64,000 nucleotides of DNA from an uncultured Lachnospiraceae bacterium (GTDB lineage Bacteria; Bacillota; Clostridia; Lachnospirales; Lachnospiraceae), in the NCBI GenBank assembly GCA_900316855.1, contig ONEK01000001.1, forward strand, positions 248,001 through 312,000, given 5' to 3'. The stretch's first letter is position 1. The number at the start of each line of letters is the position of its first letter. Shown here one piece after another: positions 8,696-16,131 of the stretch. The position numbers and the translations under genes were made by a program. The notes below the pieces were generated by a model, which had not been told where the DNA came from, searched no databases, and was given only the letters and a program-made list of their open reading frames with translations.

Positions 8696-9874
8696 ATGGC
8701 TGAGACAAACGCTGAGAAGGCATTAAGACTCCACGCACAGTGGAAGGGCAAGATTTCAACAGACGGCAAGGCACCGGTCAAGTCCCGCGAGGACCTGGCT
8801 CTCGCATACACACCGGGTGTCGCGGAGCCCTGCAAAAAGATCCATGAGGACCCGAAGCTTGCCTATACCTACACGCTGAAGCAGAATACGATCGCCGTCG
8901 TTTCCGACGGCTCGGCGGTGCTGGGCCTTGGCAACATCGGACCGGAGGCTGCCATGCCCGTCATGGAGGGCAAGGCGGTGCTGTTCAAGGAATTCGGCGG
9001 TGTGAACGCCTTCCCCATCTGCCTGAAGACGCAGGACGTCGATGAGATCGTCGAGACCGTGCAGCGCCTCGAGCCCACGTTCGGCGGCATCAACCTGGAG
9101 GATATTTCCGCGCCGCGCTGCTTCGAAATCGAGAAGCGCCTCAAGGAGACCATGAACATCCCGGTCTTCCATGACGATCAGCACGGCACGGCCATCATTG
9201 TGCTCGCGGGCGTCATCAACGCGCTCAAGGTCATCGGCTATAAGAAGACAGAGGACTGCAGGATCGTCGTGAACGGCTCCGGCGCGGCCGGCATCGCCAT
9301 CTCGAAGCTCCTGCTGCGCTACGGGTTCAGGCATCTGATTCTGTGCGACTCGAAGGGCATTGTCTCGAAAGACCGTGAGAACCTCAACTGGATCAAGAAG
9401 GAAATGCTCGAGGTGACAAACCTCGACAACCGCACCGGGAGCCTCGCCGACGCGCTCGTCGGAGCCGATATCTTCATCGGCGTATCCGCGCCCGGCATCG
9501 TGACGGAGCAGATGGTGCAGTCCATGAATCAGGACCCCGTCATTTTCGCCATGGCAAACCCTGTTCCCGAGATCATGCCCGACCTTGCGAAGAAGGCCGG
9601 CGCGCGCATCGTCGGCACAGGACGCTCCGACTTCCCGAATCAGGTCAACAACGTCCTGGTATTCCCCGGCATCTTCCGCGGCGCCCTCGAGGGGAAGGCA
9701 CGCCAGATCACCGAGGACATGAAGCTCGCCGCGGCGAAGGGCCTCGCCTCCGTCATTCCGGATTCCGAGCTGTCAGAGGACAACATTCTGCCGGAGGCCT
9801 TCAATCCGGTGGTCGCGGACGTTGTCTCCAAAGCGGTCATGGACAATATCACAGATGACAACCGGCTGTTCTGA
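8696..9874 (+). CDS. NAD(P)-dependent malic enzyme (oxaloacetate-decarboxylating)
   Basis: The product has 392 residues, the usual length of the short bacterial malic enzymes without a phosphotransacetylase tail. It converts malate to pyruvate and CO2 while reducing NAD(P). Motifs include AYTPGVAEPC, SDGSAVLGLGNIGPEAAMPVMEG in two parts, FHDDQHGTAII with the metal-binding Asp residues, and the Rossmann segment VVNGSGAAGIAI. The ATG follows GGAGGAAACGGAAACC. The DUF4364 gene begins 6 nt downstream, so the two are co-transcribed. NAD versus NADP preference cannot be decided by eye. In this metabolism it would connect C4 acids to pyruvate. Confidence 0.95.
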   Translation: MAETNAEKALRLHAQWKGKISTDGKAPVKSREDLALAYTPGVAEPCKKIHEDPKLAYTYTLKQNTIAVVSDGSAVLGLGNIGPEAAMPVMEGKAVLFKEFGGVNAFPICLKTQDVDEIVETVQRLEPTFGGINLEDISAPRCFEIEKRLKETMNIPVFHDDQHGTAIIVLAGVINALKVIGYKKTEDCRIVVNGSGAAGIAISKLLLRYGFRHLILCDSKGIVSKDRENLNWIKKEMLEVTNLDNRTGSLADALVGADIFIGVSAPGIVTEQMVQSMNQDPVIFAMANPVPEIMPDLAKKAGARIVGTGRSDFPNQVNNVLVFPGIFRGALEGKARQITEDMKLAAAKGLASVIPDSELSEDNILPEAFNPVVADVVSKAVMDNITDDNRLF

Positions 9875-9880
9875 GACCCT

Positions 9881-10393
9881 ATGGAATCACCGATTGCTGT
9901 ATTCAAACTCATTATCCTGTATATGCTGGACCGGGCGGGCGGCCCCATCGCCATGCCGCAGATCTCCGCGTTCCTCCTCGAGAACGGCTACACGGATTTC
10001 AACTCCCTGTTCAACACCTATGCCAGCATCGTGGCAAACGGCTTCGTCACCTCGAAGGAAGAGGGAGACAAGACGTTCCTGACCATCACGGAGGAGGGCC
10101 GCAATGCCCTCCGGTATTTCGGCAGCGAGATCTCGAAGGAGACGTGCCGCCAAATCGAGGAGTTCCTGCGCGACAACGGCCGGGAGATCCGCAACGACGA
10201 GGACATCATCGCGGAATATTACCGTTCGACCTACGGCGGCTATATGGCGCACCTCGTTGTCCGTGACAAGCGTGAGCCCATGCTGGAAATCAGCCTCTCC
10301 GTTCCGGATGAGGAATCCGCAAAGGCCGTCACAGCCGGCTGGAAAGACAAAAGCGCGGATATTTACCGCATGATCCTGGAACAGCTCTACTGA
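9881..10393 (+). CDS. DUF4364 family protein
   Basis: The product has 170 residues. The N-terminal 80 residues read as a winged-helix-like domain: KLIILYMLDRAGGPIAMPQI, then NTYASIVANGFV and TFLTITEEGRNAL. This resembles PadR/MarR-type DNA-binding folds. The C-terminal half is a small alpha/beta region ending in MILEQLY. It matches my memory of DUF4364, a family common in Clostridia with no established function. It directly follows malic enzyme with 6 nt between, and precedes the rho leader. A transcriptional regulator role is plausible from the fold only. Confidence 0.8.
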   Translation: MESPIAVFKLIILYMLDRAGGPIAMPQISAFLLENGYTDFNSLFNTYASIVANGFVTSKEEGDKTFLTITEEGRNALRYFGSEISKETCRQIEEFLRDNGREIRNDEDIIAEYYRSTYGGYMAHLVVRDKREPMLEISLSVPDEESAKAVTAGWKDKSADIYRMILEQLY

Positions 10394-10421
10394 AAAAGCG
10401 GGGCTGTTCCGGCCTTTTTTC
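10391..10421 (+). terminator. Weak intrinsic terminator after the DUF4364 gene
   Basis: AAAAAG pairs with CTTTTT around a short GC-rich stem (CGG with CCG), ending in two T runs. Confidence 0.5.
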
Positions 10422-10430
10422 TGTTTTTTG

Positions 10431-10459
10431 TTGATTTTGTAAAATCCCTGCCTTATAAT
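10431..10459 (+). promoter_or_regulatory. Sigma-A promoter of rho
   Basis: -35 TTGATT and -10 TATAAT are separated by exactly 17 bp. Confidence 0.75.
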
Positions 10460-10698
10460 CACGGCATAAGCGATGACACAGACGGTTTCGTCAGACAGTT
10501 TGGTCACATCACGATTCGCTTTCGCTTTTTCAACAAGATTCGTTACGTTTCCATGAATACAACTGATATCTGACCGGAAGGCCTCAGGGTATGTACTTGA
10601 CAGCCCTGCGTTTTTTCTGTTTCCGGACTCCGGATGGAGCCCGCAATCCAATCGAATGCTGTTTTCCAACACTTTTCCAATGAGAGAGGAAATTTCAT
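10460..10698 (+). other. Long leader of rho (about 230 nt)
   Basis: There is no gene between the promoter and the rho start. The first part can fold through AAGCGATGA pairing toward TCACGATTCGCTT, followed by TTTCGCTTTTTC, which looks like a leader terminator around 10467-10530. Rho genes are often autoregulated by premature termination in the leader; that this one is so regulated is inference. Confidence 0.45.
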
Positions 10699-12516
10699 AT
10701 GACAAAACAGATGTATGAGTCTCTTGGCGTTGCAGATCTCAAGGATATCGCCAGAAGACGCGGAATCCGGCTGCCCTCCGGCGCGCGCAAGGCCGAGATC
10801 GTCGACCTGATGCTGACGCAGGACGCTGCGGACGCTGCCGCGGCATCCCGTGCACCGAAAAAGCCCGCTGCGGATACGGCAGCAGCAGCTCCTGCCCCTG
10901 CCGCGGCAGGCTCCGGGCACCAGGAGAGGACATCCCGCGGACCCCGCAGGGAGGAAAGTTCCGCTTCAGCCGCAAGGGGCGATCGAAGGGACAGGTCTCA
11001 CGCGGCACCTGCTGCGGAGACTTCCGGCGCGGCGGAGACAGCTTCGCCCGCGGAAGGGAGGGCTTCGGGGGAGCCGGCCCGGACAGACCGCACCGGCAGA
11101 CACAAGAAGGTTGTCCGCCGCGTTGTGAAGCGGGGCGGAGCCCCTGCGGCAGCAGCCGGGGAGGCAGCTTCCGCAACGGCGGCACCCGCGGAGCAGGCAC
11201 CCGCAGCGGAAGATGCACGCCTGCAGGAGAGGGAGCTGAGGGCTTCCGAGCCCGCCGCGCCGCAGGAAAGCGGAGCGGCAGCAGGCAGTGCTGGCCGCAC
11301 GAGCCTGGACGATCAGTACGCGCGCCGCGGTATCCAGCGCCCGGACACGCCCATCGTACACAAGAACGAGTTCAATAAGGAGCTCGACTCGGGCGAGATG
11401 GCGCACGGCATCCTCGAGGTCATGGCAGACGGCTATGGCTTCATCCGCTCCGCCAACTACATGCCCGGCGAAAACGACGTCTATGTGGCACCCAGCCAGA
11501 TCCGCCGCTTCAATCTCAAGAAGGGCGATATCATCGAGGGCAACATCCGCATCCGCACCCAGGGGGAGAAATTCTCCGCCCTGCTGTTTGTCAAGAGCGT
11601 CAACGGAGAGGACCCGGAGCAGGCGAAGAACCGCTTCAACTTCGAGGATATGACGCCGATTTTCCCCGATGAGCGCATCCGGCTTGAGAAGCCCGGCGCG
11701 TCGGTCGCCATGCGCGTCATGGACCTGATGTGCCCTGTCGGCAAGGGGCAGAGAGGCATGATCGTCTCGCCGCCGAAGGCCGGCAAAACCACGCTGGTGA
11801 AGGAGGTTGCGCGCTCCGTCACCGTCAATAATCCGGAGATCCACCTCATCATCCTGCTCATCGACGAGCGTCCCGAGGAGGTGACGGATATCCGGGAAGC
11901 AATCGGCGGACCGAACGTCGAGGTTATTTATTCCACATTTGACGAGACGCCCGAGCACCACAAGAAGGTTTCGGAGATGGTCATCGAGCGCGCGAAGCGC
12001 CTCGTGGAGCAGAAGAAGGACGTCATGATCCTGCTGGATTCCATCACGAGACTGACGAGAGCCTATAACCTGACGGAGCCCTCGTCCGGACGCACGCTGT
12101 CCGGCGGTCTCGACCCCGCGGCACTCCATATGCCCAAGCGCTTCTTCGGCGCGGCCCGCAACATGCGGGAGGGCGGCTCGCTCACCATCCTGGCAACGGC
12201 CCTCATTGAGACCGGCTCCAAGATGGACGACGTCGTGTACGAGGAATTCAAGGGAACCGGCAACATGGAAATGATCCTGGACCGCAAGCTGTCCGAGCGT
12301 CGGATCTTCCCCGCCATCGACATCGCGAAATCCGGCACCCGCCGCGACGACCTGCTGCTGACGCCGGACGAGATGGACGCCGTCTCCACGCTGCGGCGTG
12401 CCTTCATCGGGGCGAAATCCGAGGAAGCGACGAACCAGGTGCTCGACCTCTTCGCCCGCACGAAGACGAACGGCGAATTCGTCAACATGGTACGCAAGAT
12501 CCGCTGGACATTCTGA
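10699..12516 (+). CDS. rho: Transcription termination factor Rho with a long disordered insertion
   Basis: The product has 605 residues, compared with about 420 in E. coli. A Rho_N helix-extension-helix domain (1-40) contains LGVADLKDIARRRGI. Residues about 45-215 are a low-complexity insertion rich in Ala, Pro, Glu, Arg and Gly. The RNA-binding cold-shock-like domain is at about 234-310 (ILEVMADGYGFIR). The ATPase core has Walker A SPPKAGKT near residue 357, ILLIDERPEEV, and STFDETPEHH as the R-loop/Q-loop region. All core motifs are intact, so the helicase should be active. The insertion is the unusual part: Rho insertions of this kind in other bacteria alter RNA binding or promote condensates. 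The ATG follows GAGAGGAAATTTCAT. Confidence 0.97.
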   Translation: MTKQMYESLGVADLKDIARRRGIRLPSGARKAEIVDLMLTQDAADAAAASRAPKKPAADTAAAAPAPAAAGSGHQERTSRGPRREESSASAARGDRRDRSHAAPAAETSGAAETASPAEGRASGEPARTDRTGRHKKVVRRVVKRGGAPAAAAGEAASATAAPAEQAPAAEDARLQERELRASEPAAPQESGAAAGSAGRTSLDDQYARRGIQRPDTPIVHKNEFNKELDSGEMAHGILEVMADGYGFIRSANYMPGENDVYVAPSQIRRFNLKKGDIIEGNIRIRTQGEKFSALLFVKSVNGEDPEQAKNRFNFEDMTPIFPDERIRLEKPGASVAMRVMDLMCPVGKGQRGMIVSPPKAGKTTLVKEVARSVTVNNPEIHLIILLIDERPEEVTDIREAIGGPNVEVIYSTFDETPEHHKKVSEMVIERAKRLVEQKKDVMILLDSITRLTRAYNLTEPSSGRTLSGGLDPAALHMPKRFFGAARNMREGGSLTILATALIETGSKMDDVVYEEFKGTGNMEMILDRKLSERRIFPAIDIAKSGTRRDDLLLTPDEMDAVSTLRRAFIGAKSEEATNQVLDLFARTKTNGEFVNMVRKIRWTF

Positions 12517-12788
12517 GGTCAGTCAAGGGTCTGTTTTGCCGTATTGGAAATTTTCAGCGCCGGCATCCGGAAATGACACAGGGGCGAAAGTGCTCAAACC
12601 GGTGACAGGCAGGCTTGTACGGACCTGCCCGAAAGACAGTACGTGGCCGGGATCCTTATGGCATATAATAAAAGCAGGTACTAATTGCAAATTTGATTGG
12701 TTTTATGATTGAAATTCGTGAGCGCCTGGGGTAGACTATAGCTGTAATAAAGACGAGTATACCCGGAGTCGGGTAAGGGGGACTCAGG
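12517..12788 (+). promoter_or_regulatory. Intergenic region with promoter for the CAP lipoprotein
   Basis: No gene is seen. A promoter is likely at 12709-12737: -35 TTGAAA and -10 TAGACT with 17 bp between. The ribosome site AAGGGGGA lies just upstream of the ATG. No clear rho terminator is visible after the stop. Confidence 0.5.
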
Positions 12789-13337
12789 ATGAAGAACTGG
12801 AAGAAAGGACTTGCGGCAGTCGCACTCTCCGCGGTCATGCTGGTTATGACAGCGTGCGGGAAGTCGGCGGCGGTTGATGAGAGCGCGGTATCCCGCGCAC
12901 AGGACGACCACAGCGACGTCCACTACATTGATGAGAACGCCATCGCCCTGGCGGGTTCGGCAGAGACCACGAACGGCGCGGCAGCGGCACAGGCGGCACT
13001 GGCACTCGTCAACGAGCAGCGCGCGGCGGCAGGCGAGGCACCGCTCACCTGGAGCCAGGGACTTGCCAACGCGGCAATGGTCCGGGCATCCGAGTGCGAG
13101 AGAAGCTTCTCCCACACGAGGCCGGACGGCACCGACTGGTGGACCGTCAACAGCGACCTGATGTACGGCGAGAACCTCGCGTACAACTACTATGACGCCG
13201 GCAGCGTCGTATCCGCCTGGATGGCCTCCCCCGGACACAAGGCCAACATCCTCAACGCAGGCTACGCAACCGTCGGAATTGCCGTTTACCAGACCTCGAA
13301 CGGCGCATGGTACTGGGCTGAGGAGTTCGGATACTAA
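12789..13337 (+). CDS. CAP/SCP-domain lipoprotein
   Basis: The product has 182 residues. The signal peptide ends with VMTAC, and Cys23 should be lipidated. After a short acidic linker, residues about 70-182 form a CAP (SCP/PR1-like) domain. Family motifs are LVNEQRAAAGEAPLTW, the His of FSHTRPDGT, GENLA, and MASPGHKANILN, which supplies the second His and the conserved ASPGH signature. Bacterial CAP proteins are secreted or anchored and their biochemical role is mostly unknown. The gene is monocistronic, with its own promoter and a strong terminator. Confidence 0.93.
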   Translation: MKNWKKGLAAVALSAVMLVMTACGKSAAVDESAVSRAQDDHSDVHYIDENAIALAGSAETTNGAAAAQAALALVNEQRAAAGEAPLTWSQGLANAAMVRASECERSFSHTRPDGTDWWTVNSDLMYGENLAYNYYDAGSVVSAWMASPGHKANILNAGYATVGIAVYQTSNGAWYWAEEFGY

Positions 13338-13381
13338 TCCGGAGCCGTAAAAAGTCAGGCCAATGGATCAGTGATATACAG

Positions 13382-13418
13382 AAACCCTCCCGGAATGAAA
13401 CCTCCGGGAGGGTTTTTC
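13382..13418 (+). terminator. Intrinsic terminator after the CAP gene
   Basis: AAACCCTCCCGGA pairs with TCCGGGAGGGTTT, followed by a T run. Confidence 0.92.
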
Positions 13419-13433
13419 AGTACCGACAGACAA

Positions 13434-13481
13434 ATAACTCCTGCCTCTGTCCGGATCACCCCGAACAGAGGCAGGAGTTTT
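13434..13481. terminator. Convergent (possibly bidirectional) terminator
   Basis: AACTCCTGCCTCTGT pairs with ACAGAGGCAGGAGTT around a GC loop, with T runs readable on both strands. It probably ends the minus-strand lipoprotein gene and backs up the preceding terminator. Confidence 0.8.
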
Positions 13482-13534
13482 CGATGGAACAGGATAAGAC
13501 CAGGGGCGGGGTAACACCGCCGGGCGGCTTGCTG

Positions 13535-15175
13535 TCAGCTCAGTTCCGAGGGCCTGGCCACCTCATAGCTGCTCCAGGAACCGAGGGAGGAAGCTCCGGT
13601 CAGATCCGCTTCCGTGGAATAGGAGCTGACGGTGACCGTAAAGCTGCCGGTTCCCTTCACGTAGACGGTACCGTCTGTTCCCTTGATGGTGACGGTTCTG
13701 CCGCTGGCATCCTGAATGGTGCCTGCATTATACAGATTCGTGAGCGTACTGTCACCGGTCACAATCCAGGTGGAGCCGCTCCCGATGGTAAGGCTGCAAT
13801 ACCCGTCTCCGCCATTACCCGCGCTGGACTCGTCATCAACGACAGCGCCCTTCAGCGTGCTGCTGCCGACCATGTAGAAGTCCAGCTGGCTGATGGAATC
13901 CCAGATGACATCGCCTTCCATATCCTGATCAATTGCGGTGAAGCTGCAGTCAGCCCCGTTCGAGCCCTCACTCCCCCAGCCGCGCGCATTGGAGTTGCCG
14001 GTGCACTTCAGGAAGAAATCATTTTCGTCCGCGTACGTTATATCGACGTCGTTCAGGATGAAGGTGGACTCGGTGTTCGTCGTGTAGAACATGCCGCCGT
14101 TTTTCGCCGTCAGCGTGCCGCCCTGCATCTCGAACGTGCTGTTGCCGACCTCGGAGTCGCCGGACATGCTCTGGTACAGGATAACGTTCCAGGTGCAGTC
14201 GTTCTGCTCGTTGTTAGGCATATCGCCCGTCAGGTCACAGTCGAAGAGGCGGATGGAATTGAGACCCTCGATGCAGACCGCTTCCGACCCGTTGGCCGTA
14301 AGGTCCGCGTCATGGATCGAGATATCCGCCGTGGAGTAGACGGCGGGTGATCCGGTGCCATTTGAGGTGTAGGAGCCACCGTCCACGACCATCGTTCCGC
14401 CGCCCCGGTCGCTGCGGACTGCCGCGGAGGATTCTCCGGCGGTTGTCACCGTGTCGTCATACGCGTACAGGGTTCCGCCGCCTGCCACATGGATGCCGCC
14501 GGATGTATCCTGACGGGTGGTGATCGTCGTATCCGCGACATAGGTCGTGGAATTCTCCCCATAGGAGAAGACGCCGGCGCCGCCTTTGGAGTCCGTGGTG
14601 ATGGTGCTGTCCGAGAGATATGTCGTGCCGTCAGTTGTCAGCACGGTGGCTCCGACCCCGTAGAAGCTGGAATTGTCTCCGCCGGTGCTGTCATCGGAGG
14701 TGCGGCTGACCGTGAGACCGGAGAGTGACGCCGTCGCTTTGCTGTCCACGAGGATTGCTTCCTCATCCGTTCCGGTGGAATCAATGGTCTTCCCGCTGAG
14801 CGCTGTGTCGGTGGAAATCTCGTTGTCACTGGAATAGGAGATATCCGACTGCGACTGCCCGCCGCCGGGGCCTCCGGGACCACCCTGACCGCCGGGGCCG
14901 CCGGGACCTCCCTGCCCATCAGGCCCGCCTTCTCCATCCGGCATCTCCGGGGGCTGGGATCCGTCCTCCGGGGCAGCGCCATCCGGCTTTTCCGGCAGCT
15001 GCCCGTCGGAATCCTGCGAACCGGAATCTGAAGATGAATCCGATTCGGACGCGTCTTCGGATACCGCTTCTGACGAAGACTGTGCGGCTTCATTACCGCC
15101 CGTTCCGCAGCCGGTAATCGCTGCGGATAATGCAAGTGTCATGCCCAGCATCACAATCAGGGTTCTTTTCTTCAT
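13535..15175 (-). CDS. Beta-helix-like surface lipoprotein with collagen-like Gly/Pro stretch
   Basis: The product has 546 residues. A signal peptide ends with AAITGC (Cys23). A Ser/Asp/Glu-rich linker (25-60) is followed by a Pro/Gly stretch (about 60-110) with repeated GGPGG units. The rest, to residue 546, is a long series of short repeats rich in T, S, G, D and V, such as TYLSDSTITTDSKGGAGVF and VVDGGSYTSNG. This pattern fits a right-handed parallel beta-helix. The ATG at 15175 is preferred over 15181 because AAAGGAC then lies 7 nt upstream. Ligand and function are unknown; adhesion or polysaccharide binding is possible. Upstream TTAAGG direct repeats suggest control by a two-component regulator. 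Confidence 0.75.
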   Translation of the reverse strand: MKKRTLIVMLGMTLALSAAITGCGTGGNEAAQSSSEAVSEDASESDSSSDSGSQDSDGQLPEKPDGAAPEDGSQPPEMPDGEGGPDGQGGPGGPGGQGGPGGPGGGQSQSDISYSSDNEISTDTALSGKTIDSTGTDEEAILVDSKATASLSGLTVSRTSDDSTGGDNSSFYGVGATVLTTDGTTYLSDSTITTDSKGGAGVFSYGENSTTYVADTTITTRQDTSGGIHVAGGGTLYAYDDTVTTAGESSAAVRSDRGGGTMVVDGGSYTSNGTGSPAVYSTADISIHDADLTANGSEAVCIEGLNSIRLFDCDLTGDMPNNEQNDCTWNVILYQSMSGDSEVGNSTFEMQGGTLTAKNGGMFYTTNTESTFILNDVDITYADENDFFLKCTGNSNARGWGSEGSNGADCSFTAIDQDMEGDVIWDSISQLDFYMVGSSTLKGAVVDDESSAGNGGDGYCSLTIGSGSTWIVTGDSTLTNLYNAGTIQDASGRTVTIKGTDGTVYVKGTGSFTVTVSSYSTEADLTGASSLGSWSSYEVARPSELS

Positions 15176-15249
15176 AATCATGTCCTTTCCGGATCAGCTG
15201 ATCCTCTGAAATTTCCGAAAACTGTTGTATCTCATATCTGATGGTCTGA

Positions 15250-15281
15250 AGTATAGAGCCATACCCTTAAGGGAACCTTAA
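15250..15281 (-). promoter_or_regulatory. OmpR/PhoB-like direct repeats and -10 box for the beta-helix lipoprotein
   Basis: On the minus strand, TTAAGG occurs twice with 11-bp spacing (15281-15276 and 15270-15265), and TATACT lies 9 bp downstream (15255-15250). No normal -35 box is present. This arrangement is typical of promoters activated by OmpR-family response regulators. No two-component genes are seen in this window. Confidence 0.5.
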
Positions 15282-15611
15282 TGCAGGCATCTTTATATGC
15301 TGCCTGCCTTCCTGAAGGGTCCGGAAAGTGAACCGCAATGAAATAATTATAATGACCATAATAGTCAAAAGTCTGAATTTACGCGGTTTTCGTGCCTGCA
15401 TGCTCACCGGATTCCCGGTTGACCGGAACCGAAAATATGGCTGTAGAGACCCTCTGTGCATTTTTGAAATCGACCGGAACAGATAATAAATATCCGGCGT
15501 GTCCACGCTGCCGGGAACAACAGTTGACTAAAGCAATCATTTCGTTGACCGATTTCGTTGTCAAAACAACGGCTGCAGAAAAAATATTTACCCTGATAGT
15601 CAAAAAAGTAC

Positions 15612-15639
15612 TTGCACAATCCAAAAGATGTGTTATAGT
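15612..15639 (+). promoter_or_regulatory. Promoter of the candidate small RNA
   Basis: -35 TTGCAC and -10 TATAGT with a 16-bp spacer. Confidence 0.55.
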
Positions 15640-15645
15640 AAGGAT

Positions 15646-15770
15646 GTCCTGCAGGAGTCCAGGGATTGGACGAGACGCAGGATGAACCAAAGCCAACCCA
15701 ATGACTGAATAAGTCAATCCTACCCTTACAAAGGCCACCCGGGACGCTCATTCCGGGTGGCTATCTTTTT
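15646..15770 (+). ncRNA. Candidate structured small RNA of about 125 nt
   Basis: The segment starts about 7 nt after a TATAGT box and ends in a strong intrinsic terminator (GCCACCCGG with CCGGGTGGC, then TATCTTTTT). Internally, GTCCTGC pairs with GCAGGAT and encloses GTCCA paired with TGGAC, and a second small hairpin GACT-GAATA-AGTC follows. There is no ribosome site with a usable frame. I do not recognise it as 6S, SRP, tmRNA or RNase P RNA. It could be a regulatory RNA or a leader that terminates far upstream of the adhesin gene. Confidence 0.5.
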
Positions 15771-15958
15771 GCTGAATGCGAACCAGGGCGGTGATCTGCA
15801 GCTGCTGCGGCTGACTGAAACGAGCCCCGGGCAGACTCGCAATTGGAAGATTTCAATAGCACAATCCGATCAGTCAATGAGCGAACCACAAGATCTTGAG
15901 CTTTATATCTGACTGAAACCACAATTCAACCGTCAATATTCACGAAAAATTTTTCTTG

Positions 15959-15989
15959 TTGACCATCCATGTCAATCCTATGTTATGAT
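15959..15989 (+). promoter_or_regulatory. Probable promoter of the CnaB adhesin
   Basis: -35 TTGACC and -10 TATGAT with a 19-bp spacer. The -35 box is itself one of the clustered TTGAC elements. Confidence 0.45.
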
Positions 15990-16131
15990 AGTCGAGAGTA
16001 CATTCAGGCGTACTATGCCCATTTGACTTAAACGGACGATTCATTTTGCTTTCTGGTCAATGATATTTGATCGATATGTGATTATGGATGTGACTGCCCT
16101 GCCGGCAGCACACAAACGACCGGAACAGACA

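Larger units (their letters stand above)
15284..16131. other. Long regulatory intergenic region rich in TTGAC/GTCAA
   Basis: This is about 850 bp, more AT-rich than its surroundings, between divergent surface-protein genes. It holds 13 copies of TTGAC or its complement GTCAA between 15364 and 16060, a candidate small RNA with promoter and terminator, and the likely adhesin promoter. No convincing protein gene is seen; a frame at 15437-15685 has no ribosome site and runs across the small RNA promoter. Confidence 0.6.

Noticed and set aside
15437..15685. A possible 82-codon protein with a CPRC motif between the surface genes
   Set aside because: No ribosome site and the frame crosses the small RNA promoter and its first stem. 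Protein-like composition is weak evidence.
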